A program made the translations under genes and the position numbers. From the NCBI GenBank assembly GCA_046290215.1, contig JBKAGC010000001.1, positions 6,329-70,328 on the forward strand: DNA of 64,000 nucleotides, written 5' to 3'. Positions 9,187 through 17,308 of the stretch are shown one piece after another (the first letter of the stretch is position 1; each line of letters opens with the position of its first letter). The notes below the pieces were generated by a model. That model had not been told where the DNA came from, did no database searches, and was given only the letters and a program-made list of their open reading frames with translations. The stretch comes from JAHRVQ01 sp046290215. GTDB taxonomy: Bacteria > Pseudomonadota > Gammaproteobacteria > Pseudomonadales > Azotimanducaceae.

Positions 9187-9331
9187 GAGTCGCTGTCCTT
9201 TTTCGTAATGCCCACTACAACCTGCAGGAGTCTGTTTGGCTCATCGACTCTACTGCGGTGACTAAATAAGTTGACGGCTGCTGGTGAAATTTCTTTAGAC
9301 AAAATATTTTTTTAAAGATGCTTTCAAAGGT

Positions 9332-9347
9332 TGGCCCGCCTTTTGCT
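9332..9347 (+). promoter_or_regulatory. Sigma-54 promoter for first TPR/methyltransferase gene
   Basis: TGGCCCGCCTTTTGCT differs from the RpoN consensus TGGCACG-N4-TTGCW at one base, with GG at 9333-9334 and GC at 9345-9346 ten bases apart. Transcription would start near 9359 and the ATG is at 9390. The match places this methyltransferase in the flagellar sigma-54 regulon. Confidence 0.75.
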
Positions 9348-9389
9348 TTTTAGTGACCTACCGAATGAACCGGCAATGACGGCTAACTC

Positions 9390-11486
9390 ATGGACAATCT
9401 AAAACGACAGTCAGAACCGAAGCAGCAAGCGAAGACCCAGATCCCGCTCGGGGTCAAGCGCAAGATCAACAAGCTGCTAGAAGAGGCAAGTTTTGCCTAT
9501 GACAGTACTTACAACGAACCGGGTGCAGATCAGAGCAGAATTCACAAGCTCAGAGGTCGAGCCAGGTCATTGGCCAATCGTGCCCTGGCACGACAACCGG
9601 ACAATATTGACGCTTTAAACTTGTTGGGGCGCATTGCCCTGGACGATGGCGACCTGAGCCGGGCTGGCAAGATCCTCGATCAAGCTTTAAGTTTCGAGCC
9701 AGATGCCATTAGCCTGAACTATTCACGGGGTCATGTTTACCTGGCGAGTCAAAACTACGCTGCAGCTGAACAATTGTTTGCCCGGGTTGAACAACAAGCA
9801 CCGGGCGCTACTCGTGCCAAGGCATCGCTAGCCTTTACCCGGACCAAACAAGGTGCCTGGGTGGAAGCGTTTGCCGACTACCGCGACTTAATCAAACACG
9901 ATCAAAGCGACCCTCATATAAAAAACAAACTATTTGAATGTTTACGCCACATCAAAGCTGATTACTATGCACCCGAGTTAGAGAATGAGATCGTCACCTA
10001 CTTAAGCTTTGAGGATGTTGATCATAACGAGCTATCAAATTTTGCCGCGTCGCTGCTCATTCATAAGTACGATTTGATTGGTGGGAACTCACCACTAGAT
10101 CCGCAGCAGCTCTCTAACGACAAGTTCTTAAATCTGGCTTTGCGCCGCTGTCAGTTTCGCAACCCTGTGGTGGAGGAGTTTTTAACCGCTTGCCGACAGT
10201 GCATCTTGCAAGAATCCATCGACCAGCAGCGCATCGACAGTCGGTTTATGGAGTTTCTTGTGAGCATCTCTTTGCAGTGCATAAACAACGAGTTCGTTTA
10301 TGCCGTGTCGTTGACGGAAGAGAAGGTGATTCATGAGCTGCGGAACATGGTCCAGGAAACCGTGCGCAGCCACGACTGGCAAACCATGGAGGTGGAATAT
10401 CCACTGTTGTTGCTGAGCATGTATTCCCTGCTGCATCACAATAGCTTCCGCGATCATCTATTGCGTAAGCCGCTCTCTGCCTGGTCCAGTGAGATGCGTC
10501 CTGTGATTGAGCCGCACTTATACGAGCCACAAAAAGAGCGTGAAATTGAACGACGAATCGAAACCCTCGGTGAAATACATCACCCAGTTTCGAAAGCCGT
10601 GGCCCAGCAGTATGAAGAGAATCCATACCCCCGTTGGCGCAAGTTAGCCTTTGCGACGCCAACCGACTATGCCCAGGCATTAAGTGCTGAACTGTTGGGA
10701 TTTACACCACCCTCGTTTCTCCACAACCAGACTATTCGTGTGTTGATTGCAGGCTGCGGCACCGGCCGCCACGCTCTGCAAGTCGCCAAGCACTTTCGCA
10801 ATGTTGAAGTCACGGCAATTGATCTGTCACGCGCAAGTTTGGCTTATGGCATTAAGCAAGCCAGAGCGCTAAAGGTGGACAACATTGAGTTCTTCCAGGC
10901 TGATCTACTGAATCTGCCAGCCACACCGAAGTATCACATCATCGAGTCATCCGGTGTTTTGCATCACATGCAAGAGCCAATTAAAGGCTGGCAGGCACTA
11001 ACGAAACTGTTGGAACCTGGCGGCTTAATGAAGGTAAGCCTCTATAGCGAGCGAGCCAGACGGATCGTCACCACGGCACGGCAAATCATTGCTGAGAACA
11101 AAATGGACGCCATTGACGAGCATATTCGTATATTCCGCCAGGCAATTCTTGACGGTCAGATTAGCGGGGACTTTGGGCCAATCATCCAATCCAATGATTT
11201 TTACAATCTCAGCGGAACCAGGGATTTGTTGTTCAACGTCCAGGAGCATCTGTTTTCACCGCTTGCGATCCAGGCATGTGTAAACACCGTTGGCTTAAAG
11301 TTCCTGGGTTTTGTCCATTTGCCTTATGACGTGAAACAGGTCTTCGACAAAAACTTCCCCAATGACCCAAGGCGCATCAATCTTGAGAACTGGGACAAGT
11401 TCGAAGAAGCCGCGCCAGATGTATTTGGCAACATGTATCAGTTTTACTGTCAGTTGCAATCAGACAATATCGCCAGACTGGGATAG
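9390..11486 (+). CDS. TPR-containing SAM-dependent methyltransferase, paralog 1
   Basis: The 698-aa protein has an N-terminal TPR array (about residues 60-180, for example ALNLLGRIALDDGDLSRAGK), a helical middle region, and a class I methyltransferase domain from about residue 445. The SAM-binding motif I is VLIAGCGTG at 451-459, followed by an acidic motif II (VTAIDLS) and the post-motif SGVLHHM. Just before the domain is NPYPRW (411-416), also present in the paralog at 24026. Position in the flagellar locus, a sigma-54 promoter and a duplicate on the other side of the flagellin gene suggest it modifies a flagellar protein, perhaps flagellin. The substrate is inference; the methyltransferase fold is clear. 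Confidence 0.85.
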   Translation: MDNLKRQSEPKQQAKTQIPLGVKRKINKLLEEASFAYDSTYNEPGADQSRIHKLRGRARSLANRALARQPDNIDALNLLGRIALDDGDLSRAGKILDQALSFEPDAISLNYSRGHVYLASQNYAAAEQLFARVEQQAPGATRAKASLAFTRTKQGAWVEAFADYRDLIKHDQSDPHIKNKLFECLRHIKADYYAPELENEIVTYLSFEDVDHNELSNFAASLLIHKYDLIGGNSPLDPQQLSNDKFLNLALRRCQFRNPVVEEFLTACRQCILQESIDQQRIDSRFMEFLVSISLQCINNEFVYAVSLTEEKVIHELRNMVQETVRSHDWQTMEVEYPLLLLSMYSLLHHNSFRDHLLRKPLSAWSSEMRPVIEPHLYEPQKEREIERRIETLGEIHHPVSKAVAQQYEENPYPRWRKLAFATPTDYAQALSAELLGFTPPSFLHNQTIRVLIAGCGTGRHALQVAKHFRNVEVTAIDLSRASLAYGIKQARALKVDNIEFFQADLLNLPATPKYHIIESSGVLHHMQEPIKGWQALTKLLEPGGLMKVSLYSERARRIVTTARQIIAENKMDAIDEHIRIFRQAILDGQISGDFGPIIQSNDFYNLSGTRDLLFNVQEHLFSPLAIQACVNTVGLKFLGFVHLPYDVKQVFDKNFPNDPRRINLENWDKFEEAAPDVFGNMYQFYCQLQSDNIARLG

Positions 11487-11525
11487 GTTCGGTACACTCT
11501 GCTCTGAACCGGAGCAGAGTGTCCT

Positions 11526-12493
11526 ATGTTTACCACTTTGATTGTCATCCTGGTGGTCTTCGCCATCTTTAAGTTTGCGCCACGGCCAAAACTTGACGCC
11601 ACGCCTCGCACCACCCAGGTCCCCAACATTGCCCTGTCACAACTGCCGAACTGGCTGGAATCCCAGGAGGGCCGTGTATCACGCTTAATTGACGGCAATG
11701 CGGCGCATATTGAATGGGCCAACCCTGACAACCCACAACAAACCGAACTGAGTTTTTTATATCTACACGGCTTTTCTGCCACCTGGCAGGAAACCGCCCC
11801 TCTTACCAGCCGATTAGCAGCCGAACGAGGTGCTAACGTGGTCCACGGCCGTCTTGCCGGTCATGGTGAAGGTAGTGACGGTATGCTGACACCAGCTGAA
11901 CACTGGCTGCAAAGTGTTACGGACCACTTCGACATTGCCACCCGGGTCGGCAAGAAGGTAGTTGTGGTAGCCACGTCCACTGGCTGTACGCTGACCACTT
12001 ATCTAGTCAATCAGCCGGCACTAAGAGACAAGATCCATGCCTGTATTTTTCTTTCGCCGAATTTTCGCGTTCGCAGCCCGTTTGGTTTTTTACTCACCTG
12101 GCCATTTTCCAGCAAGTGGGTACACCTGATTCTTGGCCGCGAACACAAATGGGAGCCCATTTCCGAACAACAGGCTCAAGCCTGGACACACCAGTACTCC
12201 ACCCTGGCATTAATTGAAATGCAAAAGACTGTGGACTTTGCAGCGCGACTGGATTACGGCAGCTTTAGTACGCCGTTAGCCGTGATGTATATGCAAAACG
12301 ACACCACGATTTACCCCCTGCGGCGATTGATGTGTTTAACCGCTGGGGTGCCAGAAGCAAAACCTTGATCAGGGTAGAACCGAACGGCGAGGCGGAAGAG
12401 CATGTATTTGTCGGTGACATCGTCGCGCCCGATCGCCTGGACTGGTGTTTGGCAAGATTAAATCAATTTCTTGATGATCTAGCTCGTGATTGA
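11526..12493 (+). pseudogene. Alpha/beta hydrolase with frameshift near the 3' end
   Basis: The first frame (280 codons, stop at 12366-12368) has a single N-terminal membrane anchor, an oxyanion-side YLHGFSATWQE motif and a nucleophile elbow ATSTG with Ser151. From about 12315 the hydrolase sequence continues in another frame: AIDVFNRWGARSKTLIRVEP and on to a stop at 12491-12493. That second part contains EEHVFVGDIVAP, which resembles the catalytic-histidine loop, so the uninterrupted frame would lose it. A single missing base near the run of C at 12314-12318 explains the shift. The true end overlaps the next gene's GTG, as expected for an operon. It could be a real pseudogene or a one-base sequence error. 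Confidence 0.75.
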
Positions 12494-13697
12494 ACGCATC
12501 GGCCAAAGTCTGTTTTTGCCAACGGTATTGTTTGGCTTTGCCTTTTTTGCTGCCGGACAGGAGCACAGACTACCTGCTGACGCTCGCTTGCTCCTCGGCT
12601 ATTTGCCCTATGTCAGTTTACTGTTGGTGGCGGTCATCGCCAGCGCTTTTAATCGCGGCCGGTCATTAATGGCCGCGAGTTTTGGCTTGCTGGTGTTACT
12701 TGCCGATCAATATTCTGAGCTGGCCTTGTTACCTGCCCTAATGCTGGCTGTGATCCCATTTAATGTTGCGCTACTCGCCTGGCTCCCAGAACGTGGCGCG
12801 TTAACGGCCGGTGGCATGACGCGAATCATTCTTCTGGTAGGCCAAATACTCGGTTTGTTTTATCTGGCGGATAGCTACGAGGCAGTCTTGAAGGCATGGC
12901 TCGAATGGCCTCTGTTATCGACCTGGCCGGAGATCTTTAGCCACTCACAAACTGCTGCCTTAATCGCCTTAGTCGCACTACTGATTAGCTTCGCTGCCAG
13001 TCATTTTAAGGCGGCGCCAATTAATCAATCACTGTTTGGTGCCAATGTTGGTTTCGTCGCCGTGCTGTTTCTCACCTTGCCAGCAGCAACCGAGGACGCC
13101 TTCTTGTTCACAGTTGCGTTGATGCTCGCCATTGGCTTGCTGCGGGACTACTACAATATGGCGTATCGGGATGAGCTCACGGGATTACCACAAAGACGTG
13201 CCTTAAACGAAAGTATGACCTCCTTAGGGGGACGTTACTGTATCGCCATGCTCGACGTTGACCACTTCAAAAAATTTAATGATACCCACGGTCACGATGT
13301 GGGTGATCAGGTACTGCAACTAGTGGCCAGCCAAATCAGGAAGGTGCAAGGAGGCGGCAAGGCGTATCGCTACGGCGGTGAAGAGTTTACCGTGGTGTTT
13401 AACAACAAAGCCGTGGATGATGCAGTGTACTTTCTTGATCAAGTGAGAAAGAACATCGAAGACTACGAAATGGTGATTCGCAACCAGGAACGTAAGCCCA
13501 ATCAAGAGGACGACAAAGGCGGCAAGAAGTCCCGCAAACGCGGCTCGTACCGAAACGCCGAGAAGAAAGTCTCTGTCACCATCAGCATCGGTGTTTGTGA
13601 ACGCAGCCGCGGCGAGCAACCGGACCAGGTTCTCAAAAAAGCCGATGAAGCCCTCTATCGCGCCAAAAAAGGCGGCCGCAATCAAGTAGCCACCTAG
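12486..13697 (+). CDS. Membrane diguanylate cyclase (GGDEF protein)
   Basis: The 403-aa protein begins with about seven hydrophobic segments (residues 5-225), followed by a GGDEF domain with the active-site motif GGEEF at 297-301, so it should make cyclic-di-GMP from GTP. Substrate and metal residues of the family are present (MLDVDHFKKFNDTHGHDVGDQ). The inhibitory RxxD site expected just upstream of GGEEF is absent. A basic insertion (about 335-365, NQERKPNQEDDKGGKKSRKR) interrupts the domain before the last strands. The GTG start lies inside the true end of the hydrolase gene, so the two are probably coupled. Location beside fleQ and fliD suggests a role in motility control, but this is inference. 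Confidence 0.9.
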   Translation: MIERIGQSLFLPTVLFGFAFFAAGQEHRLPADARLLLGYLPYVSLLLVAVIASAFNRGRSLMAASFGLLVLLADQYSELALLPALMLAVIPFNVALLAWLPERGALTAGGMTRIILLVGQILGLFYLADSYEAVLKAWLEWPLLSTWPEIFSHSQTAALIALVALLISFAASHFKAAPINQSLFGANVGFVAVLFLTLPAATEDAFLFTVALMLAIGLLRDYYNMAYRDELTGLPQRRALNESMTSLGGRYCIAMLDVDHFKKFNDTHGHDVGDQVLQLVASQIRKVQGGGKAYRYGGEEFTVVFNNKAVDDAVYFLDQVRKNIEDYEMVIRNQERKPNQEDDKGGKKSRKRGSYRNAEKKVSVTISIGVCERSRGEQPDQVLKKADEALYRAKKGGRNQVAT

Positions 13698-13699
13698 GG

Positions 13700-13822
13700 A
13701 TACCTGGGGTCAGGATACCTGGGGTCAGGACCAAGTGCCAGGTCCAAATTGATACCGGGGCCGGACCAAGTCAGCTTGATTCAATGGCTGGTGACGAATT
13801 ATTTTGCTGACCCCAATGCTTG
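13700..13822 (+). repeat. Dispersed GGACC-N8-GGTCC repeat element, copy 1
   Basis: The gap between the convergent diguanylate cyclase and fliD genes contains TACCTGGGGTCAGGA twice in tandem, the core GGACCAAGTGCCAGGTCC (hairpin GGACC/GGTCC), a degenerate GGCCGGACCAAGT, and an end reading GCTGACCCCAA in the opposite direction. The core recurs at 35461-35489, 37129-37152, 37356-37380 and 40898-40922, always in intergenic DNA. It resembles a REP/MITE-type element; no transposase is present in the window. Confidence 0.75.
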
Positions 13823-13824
13823 GG

Positions 13825-16653
13825 TTAGTCTTTCTTGAAGGCTTCGCTGAGGATGCTGAGCTGTTGGCTGAGGAAATCCTCGGTGGTTTTTAGCTGGGAT
13901 ATAAGTCCGTCAGCGAAGGTGAACTGGCTCACCAGTTGAGCTTCAAATGCCTCGATGCGTTCATTAAGTTCAACTCGCGATTCTTCAACGCCAGCAAGCA
14001 GGTCTGATAACGAATCCACTTTCACGTTGAGTAAGCCGTCGCTATCAAGCAAGTTATCGAACACCTCGCTCAATTTGTAAGCCGCACCCTGGATGTAACT
14101 CACCGTACCCCGGGTACCAATGGACCCACCTATCACCCGGATTCTTAACCCGGCAGCATCGTTTTTATCACCAGTTGCATCGGTGCCCGCAGTACCGCCA
14201 CCAATCGCAAAGCCAAACTGGCTAACCATATTTGCAGACAACTCGGTGAAGTTCATGGACGAGGCGATCCCCGTGGTACCCGATATCACGCCGTAAGTAC
14301 CTAACCCTAAATCGAAATCTACACTAACGCTTTTCCCAGCGGCACTTAACACAGCGTCGCCATTGATGGCCGTTTCAAGAGCTGCCGCCAGCTCAGGCGC
14401 GGTGTTGTAGGTTCCCGCTGCTAATGAAATCGTGCCAGAAGCGATACCGTCAACATTTACCTTAAAGTCATAATCACCTGCTGACACCTCACCGGCAGAA
14501 ACCGTTAGAGGTACATTCAAATCGTTAAGCACGCTACTTGTGACAAAACCTGGTTTTGCTGCTGCTTCACCTTCTGAGGCACGCAAGAACTGGCCGGTGC
14601 CCGTGGCCGCTTCGCCATTGATGGTACCCTTCACGTCTAAACCTGCACTTACCGTACCGACGCTGGCACCAAAACCTAACTGTGCTTCGGTATTGGTATC
14701 CACTGAGGAGAAGGAGATCGAACTCGTGGAACCATACTCGTTACTTTGGAATTCAAATCGCTGGCTATCTGAGTTGTAGCTTACCGTGACGGTATCACCG
14801 GCCTCTTCAACATTGGCGTCATTATTAATCCTAAGCTGGATCTCCTGCGCCAACAAACTCGCCGAGGCGTACTCCCCCTGACTTAAAGAGATCGTTTCTG
14901 ACGTAACGCCGTTAACGTTCACCACAAAGGAGTCATTGTCATCATCAATAGTAATAGGGTTATCCAGTGCGGCTACCGTTTCGCCCTGATAGTTACCCTG
15001 GGTGGCTACCTGGGTTAGCTCAACCACATACGCACCCGGCTGGGTATCAAGACCGGTGTTAACTACTTCAATTAGAGGATCGGTAGATGATGTATTGGTG
15101 GCAAACAAACTCACCACCGCATCTGGGTTCTCCTCGATGGCGGCATTAAATTTGGTCGCATCGAACTCCAACAAGTAGTCGTTATCCTGGTTCGTGGTAA
15201 TGCCCACCTCGGACAAGGTACGAAACGATGAGTCCGTGATGCCATCCACCACGGTGTTCATCACATTACGGATTTGCGTATTAATGGTTCTAAGGGTTGA
15301 ATCACCCAGCAGCAAGCCCCGCTCGCCTTGTTCCAGACTAAACGTGGTCAGTTCGTCGCTGATCACCTTTAGCTCGTTGTATGCATCTACGAATGACTCA
15401 ATACGAGTGATAATACCAGAAGCATCACTGGCCAAATTCAAATTAATCGGTTTACCACTGTCAGCAGACTGCAGATTTAACGTCACGCCATTGATCACTT
15501 CAGTGACCAGATTGGTTTCCCGGGTGACCGTTAAACCGTTCACTTCAATCTCAGCAGATTGCGCCGTCTGGGTTTGCACCAGGCTCCCATCAGTACCAAA
15601 CCGTTGCCCTAAATTAGGATTCAAACCCAGCTCGCCGTTGTCCGCTGTCACCTCAATAGTCTGGTCAGTTCCGGTGGCAAGGGTAGTCAAGATCAAACCG
15701 CCGTCTTCTTCATCGATTGAAGCGACTACATCACCAGCAGACAAACCGGCTGCCACTAGCGCTGTATCGAGGGCTGCCTGAATCGCGATTCGATTGTCTT
15801 CCGCTGTACCACCGCCGCCGCCAAGGTCTGTAGTGGCGTCTGCATCCACGGTGACATCGATATCCGTGGTAGCACCCACACTAAGAGTAAACGTGGCGTT
15901 GGTGCTGGCAAAATCAATGCCGGTGGATAGATCGGTAGAGCCACCCTCGGTAATTGCGCCAACGGCATCTGCACCATTGTAGGTGCCATTGTAAGCAAAC
16001 TGCGATAAACCGCTGCCAGCATCGCCAGCAACGAGAATTTCCATGCTGTTGGCCACCCCTGGATCTTCTGTAGTGAGCAACAATCTAAAACCCGTACCGT
16101 CATTAACGATACTCGCATCAACGCCGAAATCAGCGTTGTTAATGGCCGAACGTAGGGAAGACAAAGTGTTGTTACTGGAGTCAATTACCAGAGTTTTACT
16201 GGTCTTGCTCGTATCTAAATCAAAACTATCGTAATCGGCACCACTGTAATTGGTGGTACCAAAACGAAAGGTCAGCTCACCGGAGCCAACCACATCGGTA
16301 ATGTTGTCGTAGGATTTGCTTACCAGCGAATGAGCTTGCGCTAACTGGTTGATGGTTACGGAATAAGAGCCGGCTTCTGCCAGGCTCGATGCGGTTGCCG
16401 TGAGGGCACTAGAATCACTGGTGCTTGCGGCAATGGCTTGTAACGAACTAGGAGTACTCAAAGCATCGGAAGCGTTGCGAAACGTTTCCAGTGCACTGGT
16501 CACCGTACCGAAAGCAGAGATTTCCGCTTCTAGCTCTTCCTTCTGTAAGTCGAGACGACGATCACTGGTGGCCCGTTCTGCAGCAACCAGATCATCCACC
16601 AACTCAGTGGTGAGAATGCCTGAACCTATACCTAATGATGAGATCGATGCCAC
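13825..16653 (-). CDS. fliD: Flagellar filament cap protein FliD (unusually long)
   Basis: FliD caps the filament and folds incoming flagellin. The 942 aa compare with about 450-650 in most relatives. The N-terminus is canonical (MASISSLGIGSGILTTELVDDLVAAER) and the C-terminus has the FliD coiled-coil end (DGLISQLKTTEDFLSQQLSIL). Extra length comes from inserted flagellin-IN-like modules, for example near residues 95-215, 550-670 and 730-830. The start is GTG at 16653, behind an AGGTAA site; an ATG just upstream is out of frame. It is downstream of flaG and separated from fliS by the plus-strand block. Confidence 0.93.
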   Translation of the reverse strand: MASISSLGIGSGILTTELVDDLVAAERATSDRRLDLQKEELEAEISAFGTVTSALETFRNASDALSTPSSLQAIAASTSDSSALTATASSLAEAGSYSVTINQLAQAHSLVSKSYDNITDVVGSGELTFRFGTTNYSGADYDSFDLDTSKTSKTLVIDSSNNTLSSLRSAINNADFGVDASIVNDGTGFRLLLTTEDPGVANSMEILVAGDAGSGLSQFAYNGTYNGADAVGAITEGGSTDLSTGIDFASTNATFTLSVGATTDIDVTVDADATTDLGGGGGTAEDNRIAIQAALDTALVAAGLSAGDVVASIDEEDGGLILTTLATGTDQTIEVTADNGELGLNPNLGQRFGTDGSLVQTQTAQSAEIEVNGLTVTRETNLVTEVINGVTLNLQSADSGKPINLNLASDASGIITRIESFVDAYNELKVISDELTTFSLEQGERGLLLGDSTLRTINTQIRNVMNTVVDGITDSSFRTLSEVGITTNQDNDYLLEFDATKFNAAIEENPDAVVSLFATNTSSTDPLIEVVNTGLDTQPGAYVVELTQVATQGNYQGETVAALDNPITIDDDNDSFVVNVNGVTSETISLSQGEYASASLLAQEIQLRINNDANVEEAGDTVTVSYNSDSQRFEFQSNEYGSTSSISFSSVDTNTEAQLGFGASVGTVSAGLDVKGTINGEAATGTGQFLRASEGEAAAKPGFVTSSVLNDLNVPLTVSAGEVSAGDYDFKVNVDGIASGTISLAAGTYNTAPELAAALETAINGDAVLSAAGKSVSVDFDLGLGTYGVISGTTGIASSMNFTELSANMVSQFGFAIGGGTAGTDATGDKNDAAGLRIRVIGGSIGTRGTVSYIQGAAYKLSEVFDNLLDSDGLLNVKVDSLSDLLAGVEESRVELNERIEAFEAQLVSQFTFADGLISQLKTTEDFLSQQLSILSEAFKKD

Positions 16654-16797
16654 AGTTCATTACCTGAGTATTTGTTTGTCGAAAAAACGCCAAAATCGCA
16701 GCAGTGGTAACCACTACTACGATCCTGGTGGCTGCGAACCCCAACCTTCATGGCGGGGCCGCAGCGGTTACAACTTATTGTTTAAGCTAGTGCATCC

Positions 16798-17193
16798 TTA
16801 CACTAAAGCGCTAAACAAAAGCAGTGGTTCTTCGTTATTCAATTTCTGTGCCAGACTCAAGGTTACCTCCTCGGGTATCTGACGAATCACTTCGTTCGAC
16901 TGGCTATCGATCACCGTAATCACCGATCGCCCGCTGTCCTCGTCAAGCGAGAACCTTAGGTCACGCTGCACAGATTGAATGTAGTCATTGAGTTGCGCCA
17001 CTGCCTGCGCCACCTCTTGTCTACTCTCATCAGCTATTGCTGAAGTCTTCGCTGCGACATCCTTTGCCTCAGCTAGCGGCAATTTATTGCCACTTGAAAC
17101 CACGGGATTAGTACTCGCCTCCGTTCGTTCTCCACCCCGCGTCTCAGTACGCTGCCCAGCATTCGCTGCGCTTTGTGGATTAATGATAGTCAT
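16798..17193 (-). CDS. flaG: FlaG family protein
   Basis: FlaG is a small cytosolic protein encoded between flagellin and fliD in polar flagellar loci and linked to filament length. The 131-aa length is normal. The C-terminal FlaG signature is clear: LRFSLDEDSGRSVITVID followed by VIRQIPEEVTLSLAQ. The N-terminal half is variable and Ala/Thr-rich. The ATG at 17193 has a GAGG site. It lies between the flagellin gene and fliD in the expected order. Confidence 0.9.
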   Translation of the reverse strand: MTIINPQSAANAGQRTETRGGERTEASTNPVVSSGNKLPLAEAKDVAAKTSAIADESRQEVAQAVAQLNDYIQSVQRDLRFSLDEDSGRSVITVIDSQSNEVIRQIPEEVTLSLAQKLNNEEPLLLFSALV

Positions 17194-17218
17194 AACGAAC
17201 CTCGATGGGATTTGGTTG

Positions 17219-17261
17219 CTGGCGTTTTAGCCTGGATTTAACCTTTAAGTTAAAACGCCAG
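17219..17261 (-). terminator. Hairpin downstream of flagellin gene
   Basis: A perfect 11-bp inverted repeat (CTGGCGTTTTA / TAAAACGCCAG) with a 21-base loop lies 48 bases after the flagellin stop. No T run follows, so it may be a 3' stabilising or attenuating hairpin for the flagellin mRNA and not a complete terminator. Confidence 0.5.
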
Positions 17262-17308
17262 TTTCCAGATCACTATTAAATGCTTCTCCAAAAAACCTTA
17301 GCGGCCTA

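Noticed and set aside
12366..12368. TGA of the hydrolase considered as a selenocysteine codon
   Set aside because: The sequence after it in the same frame is not protein-like; the real continuation is in another frame, so a frameshift explains it.
15194..15781. Plus-strand open frame of 195 codons opposite fliD
   Set aside because: Antisense shadow of fliD; no domain or start signal.
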